This document shows, in pieces, positions 49,919 to 59,381 of a DNA stretch of 64,000 bases. How positions within the stretch are numbered: position 1 is the stretch's first letter; each line of letters opens with the position of its first letter. Under the pieces are notes generated by a model that had not been told where the DNA came from, searched no databases, and saw only the letters and a program-made list of their open reading frames with translations. The stretch is from Treponema primitia ZAS-1 (GTDB lineage Bacteria > Spirochaetota > Spirochaetia > Treponematales > Breznakiellaceae). Made by a program: the position numbers and the translations under genes. The stretch covers positions 97,728 through 161,727 of the forward strand of contig NZ_AEEA01000019.1 of NCBI RefSeq assembly GCF_000297095.1, in the 5' to 3' direction.

Positions 49919-52375
49919 TTACACCCCTTGTCTGTTCCGCCTAATCAGATCCAGGGTGGTCTGCACCGTTGCGCTCTGGTATCCCTTCAGCGGCAGGATC
50001 CGCTCGTGGATGGCGTCGATGATCCAGTTGATCTGGGGGAAGTAGAGTTCCTCCATTTCCGCCGCCGGTGTAATCCAGTTGCGGCTTCCCACCACCGCCA
50101 CCGGCGCGTCCAGGTAATCAAAGGCCATGGTCTGGATGTTCGAAGCCACCGTGTGGAGGTAGGAACCCCGTTCCGCAGCATCACTGGTCAGCAGCAGTTT
50201 TCCTGTTTTTTTGACGGACTCGATGATCTTTTCGTAGTTCAGGGGATTGATAAAGCGGAGATCGATGATTTCCGCTTCCAGACCAAAATCCGCCTGAAGT
50301 TTTTTTGCCACATCCATGGCCTTGTACAGGGTCGCCCCCAAGGTAACGATGGTAAGATCCTTCCCCTGCCTTCGTATGGCTGGCTCTCCTTCGGGTACTT
50401 CGTAATAGCCTTCCGGGACGCCGCTCTTTTCAAACTGTTCGCTCACATCGTAGAGGAGCTGGCTTTCAAAGAAGATCACCGGGTCGGTTCCCCGGAGCGC
50501 TAAGTTGAGCATGCCCTTGGCATCGTAGGGAGTGGCGGGGAAGTAAGCCTTGAGCCCCGGGATATGAGCCACCAGACCTGCCCAGTCCTGGCTGTGCTGG
50601 GCGCCGTACTTGTTGCCCACCGAAACCCGGATTACCAGGGGCATTTTGAGAAGCCCCGCGGACATGGACTGCCACTTGGATGCCTGGTTGAAGATTTCAT
50701 CCCCGGCCCGGCCGAGGAAGTCGCAGTACATCAGTTCTACTACCGCTCGGCCGCCGGAAAGGGCGTAGCCAACCCCGGATCCTACGATGGCGCCTTCGGA
50801 AATAGGGCTGTTGAAGAACCGGTTGTAGGGCAGTAATTCTGTGAGCCCCCGGTATACCGCAAAAGCGCCTCCCCAGTCCCGGTTATCTTCACCCCAGGCC
50901 GCCATGGTGGGGTCCGTGGCAAAGCGGTGGGCCATGGCCTCGAAAAGACCGTCCCGGTACTGGTAAACCTTGTTCTTGGAAACCGGTTTGCCCTCCGCAT
51001 CAAAGCCGTACCGGGATTTACCCGCCAGGGCCTTGACCCGGGCATTATCCGCCAGGGGCTGAGAAAGGTCACTCTTTCGGTCATCCAGTTTTTCAACCTT
51101 GCCGTTGGAGAACATTACCGATTCGATAAAGGCCCCGCCTAAGCGGGGGGAGACATCATTATTGGTGGCAAGCTTGACCGCATCCAGGAGCTTGGCGCTC
51201 ACATGGGTACGGAGATTTTCCAGTTCAGCCTTGTCGGCGATTTTATTTTCAATAAGGTAGGCGCCGTAGGATTCGATGGAATCCGCTTCCTGCCAGAGTT
51301 TCACCTCCTCGGGGGTGCGGTAACTGGAGGCGTCCGAGGGGGAGTGGCCGGAGACACGGTAGGTCATGGTGTCCAGGAGTACCGGACCCTTGCCCGCCAG
51401 GAGTATCGCTTTTTTCCGGGTAATGGCATCCGCCACCGCCAATGGATTGTAGCCGTCCACCCGTTCGGAGTGCATGTTCTCGGGGTTCACCCCAGCGCCG
51501 ACCCGGGCCATGATCCCGTAGCCCATGGTTTCCCCAACGGTCTGGCCGCCCATACCGTAGAAGTTGTCAAAGAAATTGAACAGTATCGGCGGCGCGCCGC
51601 CGGCATCCTTTGGCCAGAGGGTATTGTACTGATCCATGGCTGCCATCATCATTGCTTCCCAGACCGGGCCGCAGCCCATGGAGGCGTCACCAATGTTGGC
51701 GATAACGATACCAGGCTTTTTGTTGATCCGCTTGTACAGCGCCGACCCGGTGGCGATATCCGCCGAACCGCCGACAATAGCGTTGTTGGGCATGGAACCG
51801 AAGGGGGTAAAGAAGGCGTGCATGGACCCCCCGAGCCCGCGGTTGAACCCGGCTTTGCGGGCAAAAATTTCCGCTAAGGTACCGTAGAGGACAAAGTTTT
51901 CCGCCAGGTCCTTTACATTCTTGTAACTGGCCTTTTCCGCCGCAGCCAGGGTCTCCCCGCCCAGGAAACCCTTCATGATTTCCTCAAGCTTTTTCTCATC
52001 CAATTGCCAAATCGCGGAATAACACTTGGCCAGAATTTCTCCGTGGCTCCGGTGGCTGCCGAAGATGTAGTCGTCGGTAGTAAGATTAACGCACTGCCCC
52101 ACGGAAGAAGCTTCCTGTCCCAGGGAAAGGTGAGCCGGCCCCTTGTGGTTATACTCAATGCCGTTCCAGGTTCCCTGGGTCTTAAAGGTGTTGAGCATGG
52201 TTTCAAATTCCCGGATGGTCACCATATCGTACCAAATCCGCTTAAGCTTATCCTTTCCGTAAAGATCGATTTCTTTCTTGATATCGCCCTTATACTGATT
52301 AACCGGAATATCCTTGAGTTTGAGAATATCCGGTTTCCGTACTGCTTTTGGATCCACCACTTGTGATTTAGGCAT
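49919..52375 (-). CDS. 2-oxoacid dehydrogenase E1 component, alpha and beta fused
   Basis: 818 residues. The alpha part (1-~420) has HLSLGQEASSVG and the thiamine-diphosphate site IGDASMGCGPVWEAMMMAAMDQYN...NFFDNFYGMGG. The beta part (~470-818) has EDNRDWGGAFAVYRGL, SPISEGAIVGSGVGYALSGGRAVVE, VRVSVGNKYGAQHSQDW and GSRNWITPA. It decarboxylates a 2-oxo acid and passes the acyl group to lipoyl-E2. Pyruvate is likeliest because the genome region shows no branched-chain or acetoin genes, but substrate specificity is not read from sequence. It ends the operon deoR-like/E2/E3/E1. AGGAG lies before the ATG. Confidence 0.88.
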   Translation of the reverse strand: MPKSQVVDPKAVRKPDILKLKDIPVNQYKGDIKKEIDLYGKDKLKRIWYDMVTIREFETMLNTFKTQGTWNGIEYNHKGPAHLSLGQEASSVGQCVNLTTDDYIFGSHRSHGEILAKCYSAIWQLDEKKLEEIMKGFLGGETLAAAEKASYKNVKDLAENFVLYGTLAEIFARKAGFNRGLGGSMHAFFTPFGSMPNNAIVGGSADIATGSALYKRINKKPGIVIANIGDASMGCGPVWEAMMMAAMDQYNTLWPKDAGGAPPILFNFFDNFYGMGGQTVGETMGYGIMARVGAGVNPENMHSERVDGYNPLAVADAITRKKAILLAGKGPVLLDTMTYRVSGHSPSDASSYRTPEEVKLWQEADSIESYGAYLIENKIADKAELENLRTHVSAKLLDAVKLATNNDVSPRLGGAFIESVMFSNGKVEKLDDRKSDLSQPLADNARVKALAGKSRYGFDAEGKPVSKNKVYQYRDGLFEAMAHRFATDPTMAAWGEDNRDWGGAFAVYRGLTELLPYNRFFNSPISEGAIVGSGVGYALSGGRAVVELMYCDFLGRAGDEIFNQASKWQSMSAGLLKMPLVIRVSVGNKYGAQHSQDWAGLVAHIPGLKAYFPATPYDAKGMLNLALRGTDPVIFFESQLLYDVSEQFEKSGVPEGYYEVPEGEPAIRRQGKDLTIVTLGATLYKAMDVAKKLQADFGLEAEIIDLRFINPLNYEKIIESVKKTGKLLLTSDAAERGSYLHTVASNIQTMAFDYLDAPVAVVGSRNWITPAAEMEELYFPQINWIIDAIHERILPLKGYQSATVQTTLDLIRRNRQGV

Positions 52376-52402
52376 TTTCTGTTCTCCTTAGTTTAATTGT
52401 TT

Positions 52403-53800
52403 TTATAGCTCCCACACCGCATCACGGATCAGTTCGCTGACCGTGGGGTGAGGGAAGATGATCTGCTTCACGTCTTCGATCCGCAGTTCCTGTTCTATTA
52501 AAGCAGCGCCGCCCCAGATAAATTCCGAAGCATAGGCGCCAACGGCATGGATCCCCAGGATACAACCGGAAGCGGCATCGGCGATTACCTTTACTGCTCC
52601 CTGCCCGGTGAACGTGTTTTCCGCAGCAAAACGGCCGGAAACCCGCATGGGCAATGACGCCTTGCGGATGGCGATTCCCTTGGCTGCCGCTTCCTGCTCG
52701 GTCATCCCTACCCCGGCGGCTTCGGTAACCCCATAAACCGCCCAGGGTACGGCGTTGTAGCGCATTCGGTTGGAAGTCCCGGGGGCGCTGCTGTCCAGGT
52801 TCGTCAGTATATCCGCCACCGCTACCTCCGCCATGCGATAGGCCGAATGGGCCAGGAGGCTCTTCCCGGTTACGTCCCCGGCGGCCCAGACACCCGGTAC
52901 GTTGGTCCGCATCCGGTCGTCCACGTTGACCCCCTTGGGTGTCAGGTCCAGCCCCGCAGCTTCGGCGCCCCAGGTATTGAGCACCGGCCGACGGCCTACT
53001 GCTACGAGCACTAAATCTGCTTCCACGGATTCAGGCGCCTTGCCCTTGGGCGTAAAGTGAACCGTGGCGCCATCGATCTTTTCAACCTTGCAGCCCAGTT
53101 TAAAATTAACGCCCTTCATAGCCCGGCGGAGCAGGGGCGCCTGTTCCTTGTCCATAAAGGGGATGATCTCATCCATCATTTCTATGACCGTAACTTCCGA
53201 TCCAAAACTGGAAAAGAGGCCGGCGAATTCTACCCCGATAACCCCACCCCCAATGACGGCGAGCCGTTTGGGCACGGTAGTTACGCCGAGGAGCCCGGTG
53301 GAATCCACCACCCGGGAATTGTCCTTTGAACCCGGTATGGGAGGGATAGCAGGAACGGAGCCTGCGGAAACCAGGATAGTCCGCCCCTCATGCTCTTCGG
53401 TTCCGCCGCCGCTCAGGGTTACTTTTACTTTTCCCGGCGCGCCTCCCCTGGGCGGGGTAAGAATTTCCCCCCGTCCGTTGGCCACATCCACGCCGAAACG
53501 TTTCATCTGCCCCGCAATCCCTTCCCGCATTTTTACTGAAACATCTTCTTTCCATTTTTGGATGATCCCCCAGTCAAAGGAAACATCCGCAGCGGTAACG
53601 CCGAATTTTCCCGCCTCCTTTGCGTGGACGTAGAGCTTAGCCGAGTTGAGCAGAGTCTTGGTGGGGATGCACCCCACATTCAGGCAGGTCCCTCCAAGGT
53701 GTTGTTCTTCTATCAATAGGACCTTTTTTTTAAGGTGTCCCAGCCGTTCTGCCGCGAGGTATCCCCCGGGGCCGGCGCCGATAATTATGGTATCGTACAT
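52403..53800 (-). CDS. lpdA: Dihydrolipoamide dehydrogenase (E3)
   Basis: 465 residues. FAD-binding IIIGAGPGGYLAAERLG, redox-active GGTCLNVGCIPTK (Cys39, Cys44), NAD-binding AVIGGGVIGVEFAGLF and VWAAGDVTG are all present. The C-terminal interface has FPHPTVSELI with the catalytic His. It reoxidises the dihydrolipoyl arm of E2, producing NADH. It lies 27 nt upstream of E1 and 12 nt after E2, in one operon. Confidence 0.95.
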   Translation of the reverse strand: MYDTIIIGAGPGGYLAAERLGHLKKKVLLIEEQHLGGTCLNVGCIPTKTLLNSAKLYVHAKEAGKFGVTAADVSFDWGIIQKWKEDVSVKMREGIAGQMKRFGVDVANGRGEILTPPRGGAPGKVKVTLSGGGTEEHEGRTILVSAGSVPAIPPIPGSKDNSRVVDSTGLLGVTTVPKRLAVIGGGVIGVEFAGLFSSFGSEVTVIEMMDEIIPFMDKEQAPLLRRAMKGVNFKLGCKVEKIDGATVHFTPKGKAPESVEADLVLVAVGRRPVLNTWGAEAAGLDLTPKGVNVDDRMRTNVPGVWAAGDVTGKSLLAHSAYRMAEVAVADILTNLDSSAPGTSNRMRYNAVPWAVYGVTEAAGVGMTEQEAAAKGIAIRKASLPMRVSGRFAAENTFTGQGAVKVIADAASGCILGIHAVGAYASEFIWGGAALIEQELRIEDVKQIIFPHPTVSELIRDAVWEL

Positions 53801-53812
53801 TGTTAACTCCCC

Positions 53813-55219
53813 TTATATCGCCAGGGTGAGGTCGATGTTCGCCACCGCCTCTCCCAGTGCTTTTAGAAATTTCGCCGCCGGAGCGCCGTCCACCACCTGA
53901 TGGTTGATGGTCAGGCTGAATCCGATATGGGGCAGGAACTGAACCCCGCAGCTGCCTTCTTCATCAGCCTCCACGGGCTTAAGTTCGATATTGCAGACCC
54001 CCAGGATGCCCACCTCAGGTGCGTTGAGTACCGGTGTAAAGTTGGAAACCCCCAGGCTGCCCAGGTTGGTTACCGTAAAGGTGGATCCCGAAAGTTCATC
54101 GGGCTTGACCCCGCTGCCCTGGCAGGCCGCGGCTAGCCGTTTCGCCTCGCCGGAAATCTGCTGCAAGGACAGGAGATTGGCGTTCCGGATTACCGGCACC
54201 ATGAGTCCCCGGGGTGTATCCACCGCCACCCCCAGATGTACCCGTTCAAAGGTTTTCAGGGTGTCCCCGATTTTGAGGGCGTTCATGAAGGGATACCGCG
54301 GCAGGGTTCGTGACACCGCGTAGAGGATCAGGTCGTTAACGGTGATCTTGGAAAGCCCTAAGCTTTCCCCGGAGCCCTTCATCCGGGCCCGCAGTTCCTG
54401 GAGCCGAACCGCCGGGGCGCTTCCGCTTAAGGTGAACTGGGCGCTTTCCGCCAGGGACTGGTGCATACGATCCGCGATAAGCTTACGTATTCCCTTGATG
54501 GGCGTCTCGGTGATGGCCCCTTCGCCTGCGTTGACAGCCGCGGCTGCAGAAACCGGCGCCGCAGCAATGCTGCCCGCTCCGCCTGCCGTACCGGGCGCTG
54601 TAAGGTCCGCCGCAGTAACTCTGCCGCCAAGCCCTGACCCTGACGCCGGTACTGTTCCGCCCCCTGCCGCTAACGCAGCCTTGGCCGCAGCGCTAAGGGC
54701 AGGTCTGGTTTGCAGGGCCGCCTGTATATCCCGTTCAATAATCCGCCCGTCCGGGCCTGTTCCGGCAATGCCGGCCGTAGGAAGGCCTTCCTTATCCGCC
54801 AAGTGTCGCGCCCGGGGGGAAATAGCTCCCTCAGATATAGCGCCCCCTCCCTGGCCCGCCACATTTGGTGTGGCCGCCGAAACGGGAACAACCGCCGCAG
54901 CAGCGGGAACCGTGGTATCGGCGGGAGCGGCAGTGGAGGCCGCTGCATTTGCGCCGCCTACTGCGGCAGCCCAATCTTCCCCGGGCTTACCGATCACCGC
55001 AATGGGTTCCAGCACGGGAACATCGTCTCCGTCTGCCCGGACTAGTTTGAGCACCGTTCCGGTTTCCCCTGCGGGGACCTCGAAGGTGGCCTTATCGGTT
55101 TCCACCACGCAGGCCACGGAATCGGCATCCACCGAATCTCCTTCCTTTACCTTCCATTCCACAAGGATACAGGATTCCACCGTATTGCCCTGACGGGGCA
55201 TAATCAACACATGCGCCAT
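53813..55219 (-). CDS. Dihydrolipoamide acyltransferase (E2)
   Basis: 468 residues. Lipoyl domain (1-80) with lipoylated Lys43 (VETDKATFEV). An Ala/Pro-rich linker. The E3/E1-binding domain (~132-170, ISPRARHLADKEGL). A second Ala-rich linker. The catalytic domain (~235-468) has HQVVDGAPAAKFL (His440, Asp444). It forms the core of the 2-oxoacid dehydrogenase complex. The Ala/Gly/Pro linkers are the swinging-arm tethers. It is the first enzyme gene after the DeoR-type regulator. Confidence 0.93.
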   Translation of the reverse strand: MAHVLIMPRQGNTVESCILVEWKVKEGDSVDADSVACVVETDKATFEVPAGETGTVLKLVRADGDDVPVLEPIAVIGKPGEDWAAAVGGANAAASTAAPADTTVPAAAAVVPVSAATPNVAGQGGGAISEGAISPRARHLADKEGLPTAGIAGTGPDGRIIERDIQAALQTRPALSAAAKAALAAGGGTVPASGSGLGGRVTAADLTAPGTAGGAGSIAAAPVSAAAAVNAGEGAITETPIKGIRKLIADRMHQSLAESAQFTLSGSAPAVRLQELRARMKGSGESLGLSKITVNDLILYAVSRTLPRYPFMNALKIGDTLKTFERVHLGVAVDTPRGLMVPVIRNANLLSLQQISGEAKRLAAACQGSGVKPDELSGSTFTVTNLGSLGVSNFTPVLNAPEVGILGVCNIELKPVEADEEGSCGVQFLPHIGFSLTINHQVVDGAPAAKFLKALGEAVANIDLTLAI

Positions 55220-55237
55220 ACACGCTCCTTATATAGT

Positions 55238-56032
55238 TTAATTTCTCACCGGTAATTCTAAGTTTTTTATTCCCGAGGGCTCGCGCCGAACCGCAATCCC
55301 TGCTTCGGCCAAATCCCGTGTCGCCCCATCACCAAGCCCGTCATCGGTGATGATGAGGTCCAAGTCCGACAGGGGCAGTACGGTTGAGAAGCCGAGTTTC
55401 CCGTATTTACTGGAATCCGCCACCAGCACCGTGGTTTCCGCATGGGCCTTCATGGCCTTAACGATCTCCGCCCCCTCCATCAGGTGGGTGGTGATCCCCC
55501 GTTCCAGGGTGAAGCCGTCGGTTCCCACAAAGGCAAGCCGTACGTTCAGCCGGGCAATAGTTTGGAGGGCAATGGGCCCCACCAGGGATTCCGTGGGCCG
55601 CCGGAATTCGCCGCCGGTCATGGTAATCTGGAGATTAGGATTCATCCGGGCATAGGAAAAAACCAGGGTTGAGTTGGTCACGATATGAATGTCCCGTTTT
55701 CCCATCAGATACCGGGCAATCAGGGCGGTGGTTGTCCCCGCCTCAATCATGATCACATCCCCGTCCTGTACCAGGGCGGCTGCGGCTTTGGCTATGGCGT
55801 TTTTCTGCTCCGGCCGCTCCCGCTGCCGCTCCATGATATCCCGGTGTATTGCCGGCGCAGCCCCGCCCCGGGTCCGGTTGAGCCAGCCCTTGTCCTCCAG
55901 CTCCTTCAGGTCTCCCCGTATGGTCACCTCGGATAGGCCAAGATCCTGGGCCAGCGCGGTCACCGTCACGGCGCCGTTTTCCGAAAGCTTCCCGAGTATT
56001 GTCTTTTCCCTTTCGCTTAATTCGGATATCAC
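55238..56032 (-). CDS. DeoR-family transcriptional regulator
   Basis: 264 residues. The N-terminal winged HTH (ILGKLSENGAVTVTALAQDLGLSEVTIRGDLKELEDKGWLNRTRGGA) is followed by a sugar-isomerase-like sensor domain (MIEAGTTTALIARYL, VTNSTLVFSYA, FVGTDGFTLERGITTHLMEGAEIVKAM). It lies 18 nt upstream of E2 and is probably the first gene of the operon, controlling it and itself. DeoR regulators usually answer to phosphorylated sugars, so dehydrogenase synthesis may follow glycolytic intermediates (inference). Confidence 0.93.
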   Translation of the reverse strand: MISELSEREKTILGKLSENGAVTVTALAQDLGLSEVTIRGDLKELEDKGWLNRTRGGAAPAIHRDIMERQRERPEQKNAIAKAAAALVQDGDVIMIEAGTTTALIARYLMGKRDIHIVTNSTLVFSYARMNPNLQITMTGGEFRRPTESLVGPIALQTIARLNVRLAFVGTDGFTLERGITTHLMEGAEIVKAMKAHAETTVLVADSSKYGKLGFSTVLPLSDLDLIITDDGLGDGATRDLAEAGIAVRREPSGIKNLELPVRN

Positions 56033-56230
56033 TTGCCTTTCCCTTTCGGAATACTTACGAAACTATTGTGATTATATATCGATACTCAGAAAAGCGCAAG
56101 TAGGGGATAAAGAGTAACCACGTGTGGTCAGTGTGGTCCGTGGGTGAATTCAGAATTCCTGAAATATCCGCCAAATTTTTTATATATCGATTGTGGGTCA
56201 AAATTGCACTCTCAGCCGATAATCATAGGT

Positions 56231-57343
56231 ATGCGTCTTAAGAGTATGGTGCTTACGGGGATTATTGTTCTTCTTGGAATAGCCCAGGCCTCCGGGCAGG
56301 ATCTGTCCGTAAATATTGAGGATCTGCGGATCGAACAGCGGGTGGACGGCGGATTCCATCTATTTATACGAAAGAAACCCGGTATTAATTCGGTTCTGCT
56401 AACCGAATCTACCAAAGACCCTTCCCTTAATGAAGACAATTACGCCTACCGCGCCGCAGCATGGAACCCCATAAACGGTGACGAGCCCCGCATACTGAAC
56501 GGCGTCCCCATACCCCGGGAAACCGGAATCTGGTCTATTGTCGATTCAAGCCCGGAGCCGGACTCCCAGTTTGGCCAGGCTTTCCGGCTCTATATCCCCT
56601 ACCTTCTCTATTATGGTTATGAATCGACCCGTCATGGGGAGGTCTATGTAGTGGACGGTACCTACCTTAATATACGCGCCTTTGCCCTGCCCTACGGTGA
56701 TTACCGGGATCGCTTTCGGGACAATCCCTTTGTGGTGCGGGTTACCCAGCAGCCCCTGGCCGGCCCCCCGGAGGGGAACTATATGAAGGATACGGTGGAT
56801 TCCTTTGCGGAAATCGTTGACGGCAGGGGAGAACTTGTCTATTCAAAGGGTCCGGATGACTTGGTGGAGAAGATTGGAGAAATCCTGGAAGATGAAAAGG
56901 GCAAAAAGGTGGATCTGGTCATCTGTCTGGACACCACGGGAAGTATGCGGGACGATATCGATTCTATTCGGGAACTCCTCATCCCCCGGCTGGAGGAACT
57001 CATTGCCGAATTTGACGGATTCCGGATCGGTATGGTTCTTTACAAGGATTATAATGAATTATACCTCACCCAGGTCGTCCCCTTTACCGATGATTTCGGG
57101 AAATTCCGGACCGCCCTAAACGCCATCCGGGTTGGGGGCGGCCGGGATATTCCCGAAGCGGTCCACGAGGCGCTCTACGAAGGGTCGATTAAATTCCCCT
57201 GGGATGCGGAAACAAAAATGATAATCCTCATTGGCGACGCGCCCCCCCATCCACGGCAGCGGGGTAAGATCTCTAAGGACATGGTGATTAAGGCCATGGA
57301 TGATAGGGGTCTAAAGCTCAACGCAATTATTCTACCCCAGTAA
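56231..57343 (+). CDS. Exported von Willebrand factor A-domain protein
   Basis: 370 residues from ATG 56231; a longer frame from GTG 56144 would bury the signal peptide. Signal peptide ~1-22 (LLGIAQASGQ). Residues ~23-235 form a beta-rich region without a known family. The C-terminal vWA domain has VDLVICLDTTGSMRDD (a DxTxS-type MIDAS with Thr in place of the first Ser), followed by the Asp-containing IGDAPPHPRQRG loop. It likely binds a metal and a protein or surface ligand in the periplasm. It overlaps the converging hydrolase gene by 12 nt. Confidence 0.8.
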   Translation: MRLKSMVLTGIIVLLGIAQASGQDLSVNIEDLRIEQRVDGGFHLFIRKKPGINSVLLTESTKDPSLNEDNYAYRAAAWNPINGDEPRILNGVPIPRETGIWSIVDSSPEPDSQFGQAFRLYIPYLLYYGYESTRHGEVYVVDGTYLNIRAFALPYGDYRDRFRDNPFVVRVTQQPLAGPPEGNYMKDTVDSFAEIVDGRGELVYSKGPDDLVEKIGEILEDEKGKKVDLVICLDTTGSMRDDIDSIRELLIPRLEELIAEFDGFRIGMVLYKDYNELYLTQVVPFTDDFGKFRTALNAIRVGGGRDIPEAVHEALYEGSIKFPWDAETKMIILIGDAPPHPRQRGKISKDMVIKAMDDRGLKLNAIILPQ

Positions 57344-57988
57344 CTCCCGGATTTTGTCCGCCACGGCGCTGCCCAGTTTGGTGTGATCCTCCCGGCTATA
57401 GTGGAGGCCATCCCGGGGGTTCAGGGTAAACTTGAGGGGGGCGCAATCGATAAAGGCGCAGCCCCGGGATGCCGCTATCTGTTTGTAAAGACAGGAGAAT
57501 TCCAGGCTTTTTTCGTATGCCTGGGGGCCAAACTCGTGACCGAATATATATTTGCCTATATCGGGACTTACCGGAGCGGGGGCTATCACCAGGACCTGGG
57601 GTACCGGATAACCATAGTATTCCTGCTGAGCGGTGAGGACAAGTTTATCAAGTCCCCGGCTTATCTTCCGGGCGCTCAGGTTAAACATCTGTTTCAGTTC
57701 ATTTGCCCCAAGCTGTAGTATCACCAGATCCAGAGGCGCATTTGCGTCCAGGGTCTCCTCCAAACTTGCAAGGCCGAGCCTATGGGGCTGGTAGGGGTCT
57801 TCCCACATCAAGGTACGGGCGTTCAGGGTATTTTCGATGATGTGGTATTCACTTCCAAGAAGTTTCTGCGCCAGCCCTGGCCAACGGACCTCGTAGGGCA
57901 TACGTTTAGCGATACCGGTTGACAGATCGTAGGACTCGGCGTCCCAGCCCCAGGAATTTGAATCTCCAAAACAGAGTATGTGTTTCAT
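57332..57988 (-). CDS. SGNH/GDSL-family hydrolase
   Basis: 218 residues from ATG 57988, set by the AGGAGGAG ribosome site directly upstream. Block I is ILCFGDSNSWGWDAE (nucleophile Ser), block III is QLGANELK, and DGLHYSREDHTKLG gives the catalytic Asp-x-x-His. No signal peptide is present, so it is probably a cytoplasmic esterase, perhaps a carbohydrate deacetylase. It lies 21 nt after galK on the same strand, which suggests a sugar-related role. Confidence 0.88.
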   Translation of the reverse strand: MKHILCFGDSNSWGWDAESYDLSTGIAKRMPYEVRWPGLAQKLLGSEYHIIENTLNARTLMWEDPYQPHRLGLASLEETLDANAPLDLVILQLGANELKQMFNLSARKISRGLDKLVLTAQQEYYGYPVPQVLVIAPAPVSPDIGKYIFGHEFGPQAYEKSLEFSCLYKQIAASRGCAFIDCAPLKFTLNPRDGLHYSREDHTKLGSAVADKIRELLG

Positions 57989-58009
57989 AGCTCCTCCTAA
58001 CAATATTAT

Positions 58010-59317
58010 TTAGAAGCACAGTTCTGCGGCGCCTGTGGATCGGATCCGGAGAACCGTAACCGAATTGGCGCCAAAAACAGCTTCCATTTTCAATTTGTAT
58101 GCATCCATACGGTCCAGGGGGATATAAACCTGGATGGCCCCCGCAAAACCACCCCCATGGACCCGGCAGGCGCCTAATCCCGCGGCTTCGGTTTCAATAA
58201 AGTTCCGGGTTAAAGCCAGGGCTGTGGAGACACCCTGTTCTTCAGGATGTTTGGGGGAGTAGATATTCTGCAGCAGTTCCCAGGAGGAGTCCCCGGACCG
58301 GTTGACCAGATCCAGGAAATCGATGATGGCCCGTTTTTCCAGGGCGGCAAGCATGGCATCCACCCGCCGGTTTTCGCTGAAGAAGTGTATAGCCCGCAGC
58401 AGGGATCGATCACCGGCGGCCTTCCGGATTTCCGGGGCCTTGGCCAGGACCTGCTCCAACGTAAGTTCCCGCAGGACCTCCTTGCCGAAGAATCCCGCTA
58501 CGGCCTTCATTTCCGCAGGAATAGCGGCGTAATCCGGGGTCAGGTCCGCGTGGCTGCCGTGGGTATCCACCACACAGAGGGCGTACCCCGCAGAAGCGAG
58601 ATCGAAGTTTATCTGTTTTACCTTTGGATGGGGAGGATCCTCAAAGTCGATGGCCACCGCCCCGCCGGAGGCGCAGGCAGTCTGGTCCATGAGACCGCAG
58701 GGTTTTCCAAAATAGGTGTTTTCCGCTATCTGCCCAATCTGGGCCAGTTCCAGGGCGGATCGTTTTCCCCCGTCATAGAGGCTGTCAAAAATGCGTCCAA
58801 AGAGAACCTCCACCGCTGCGGAGGATGAGAGCCCCGAACCGGGCAATACCGTGGATGCGGCATTGGCGCTAAAGCCCCCAACATCCACCCCCCTCCGGGT
58901 TAATTCCGCCGCGATACCCCGGACCAGGGATTCGGTACTTCCCCTTTCTTCCGGCTTGCTTGCCAGGTCTGACGTACCATCGGCCTTTGCCAGATTCACC
59001 GACACATCGGGGTAGCCTGTGGAGCGGAAGAAAACCTTTTTATCCTGCCGCCTCGCCACAATAGCCACCGAATCCAGCTGTATGGAAGCGGCCAGCACCT
59101 TTCCCCGGTTGTGATCCGTATGATTGCCCCCCAGCTCGGTACGGCCGGCGGCGGTAAAAACCCTAAGATCCTCCCCCTGGGCTTCCGGAAGTATCCCTTC
59201 GATAAGACCAGCATAACGGCGCCGTGCGGTTTCCGCCTGGCCCGGGCCATAGAGATCCTCAAAAATACCCGCAGCTTTGGCGGTTTGAATAGCTTCAAGC
59301 AGTACTTTCCCGGTCAT
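58010..59317 (-). CDS. galK: Galactokinase
   Basis: 435 residues. GRTELGGNHTDHNRGKV (58-74) is the galactokinase signature, and LPGSGLSSSAAVEVL the GHMP ATP-binding loop. FGKPCGLMDQTACASGG carries the catalytic Asp, and RVHGGGFAGAIQVYIP the C-terminal motif. It phosphorylates galactose at C1 in the Leloir pathway. The protein is about 40 residues longer than E. coli GalK, mainly at the N terminus. No galT or galE is near. The start codon directly follows the T-run of a terminator-like hairpin. Confidence 0.9.
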   Translation of the reverse strand: MTGKVLLEAIQTAKAAGIFEDLYGPGQAETARRRYAGLIEGILPEAQGEDLRVFTAAGRTELGGNHTDHNRGKVLAASIQLDSVAIVARRQDKKVFFRSTGYPDVSVNLAKADGTSDLASKPEERGSTESLVRGIAAELTRRGVDVGGFSANAASTVLPGSGLSSSAAVEVLFGRIFDSLYDGGKRSALELAQIGQIAENTYFGKPCGLMDQTACASGGAVAIDFEDPPHPKVKQINFDLASAGYALCVVDTHGSHADLTPDYAAIPAEMKAVAGFFGKEVLRELTLEQVLAKAPEIRKAAGDRSLLRAIHFFSENRRVDAMLAALEKRAIIDFLDLVNRSGDSSWELLQNIYSPKHPEEQGVSTALALTRNFIETEAAGLGACRVHGGGFAGAIQVYIPLDRMDAYKLKMEAVFGANSVTVLRIRSTGAAELCF

Positions 59318-59324
59318 AAAAAAA

Positions 59325-59357
59325 CCCCCATTCCCGGTGATTATACCGGAATGGGGG
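59325..59357 (-). terminator. Terminator hairpin of the lipoprotein gene, with a TATAAT box in its loop
   Basis: CCCCCATTCCCGGT (59325-59338) pairs with ACCGGAATGGGGG (59345-59357) with one bulged base. On the minus strand it is followed by seven T (59318-59324) and then the galK ATG. On the same strand TATAAT (59340-59345) falls in the loop, so it may serve as the galK -10 box. GGGGG then sits about 7 nt before the ATG. Confidence 0.8.
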
Positions 59358-59381
59358 TAAAAATTGTAATATGGAAATTAG

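Noticed and set aside
54342..55193. 283-codon plus-strand frame opposite E2
   Set aside because: Ala/Pro/Ser-rich mirror of the E2 linkers; E2 domains are unambiguous.
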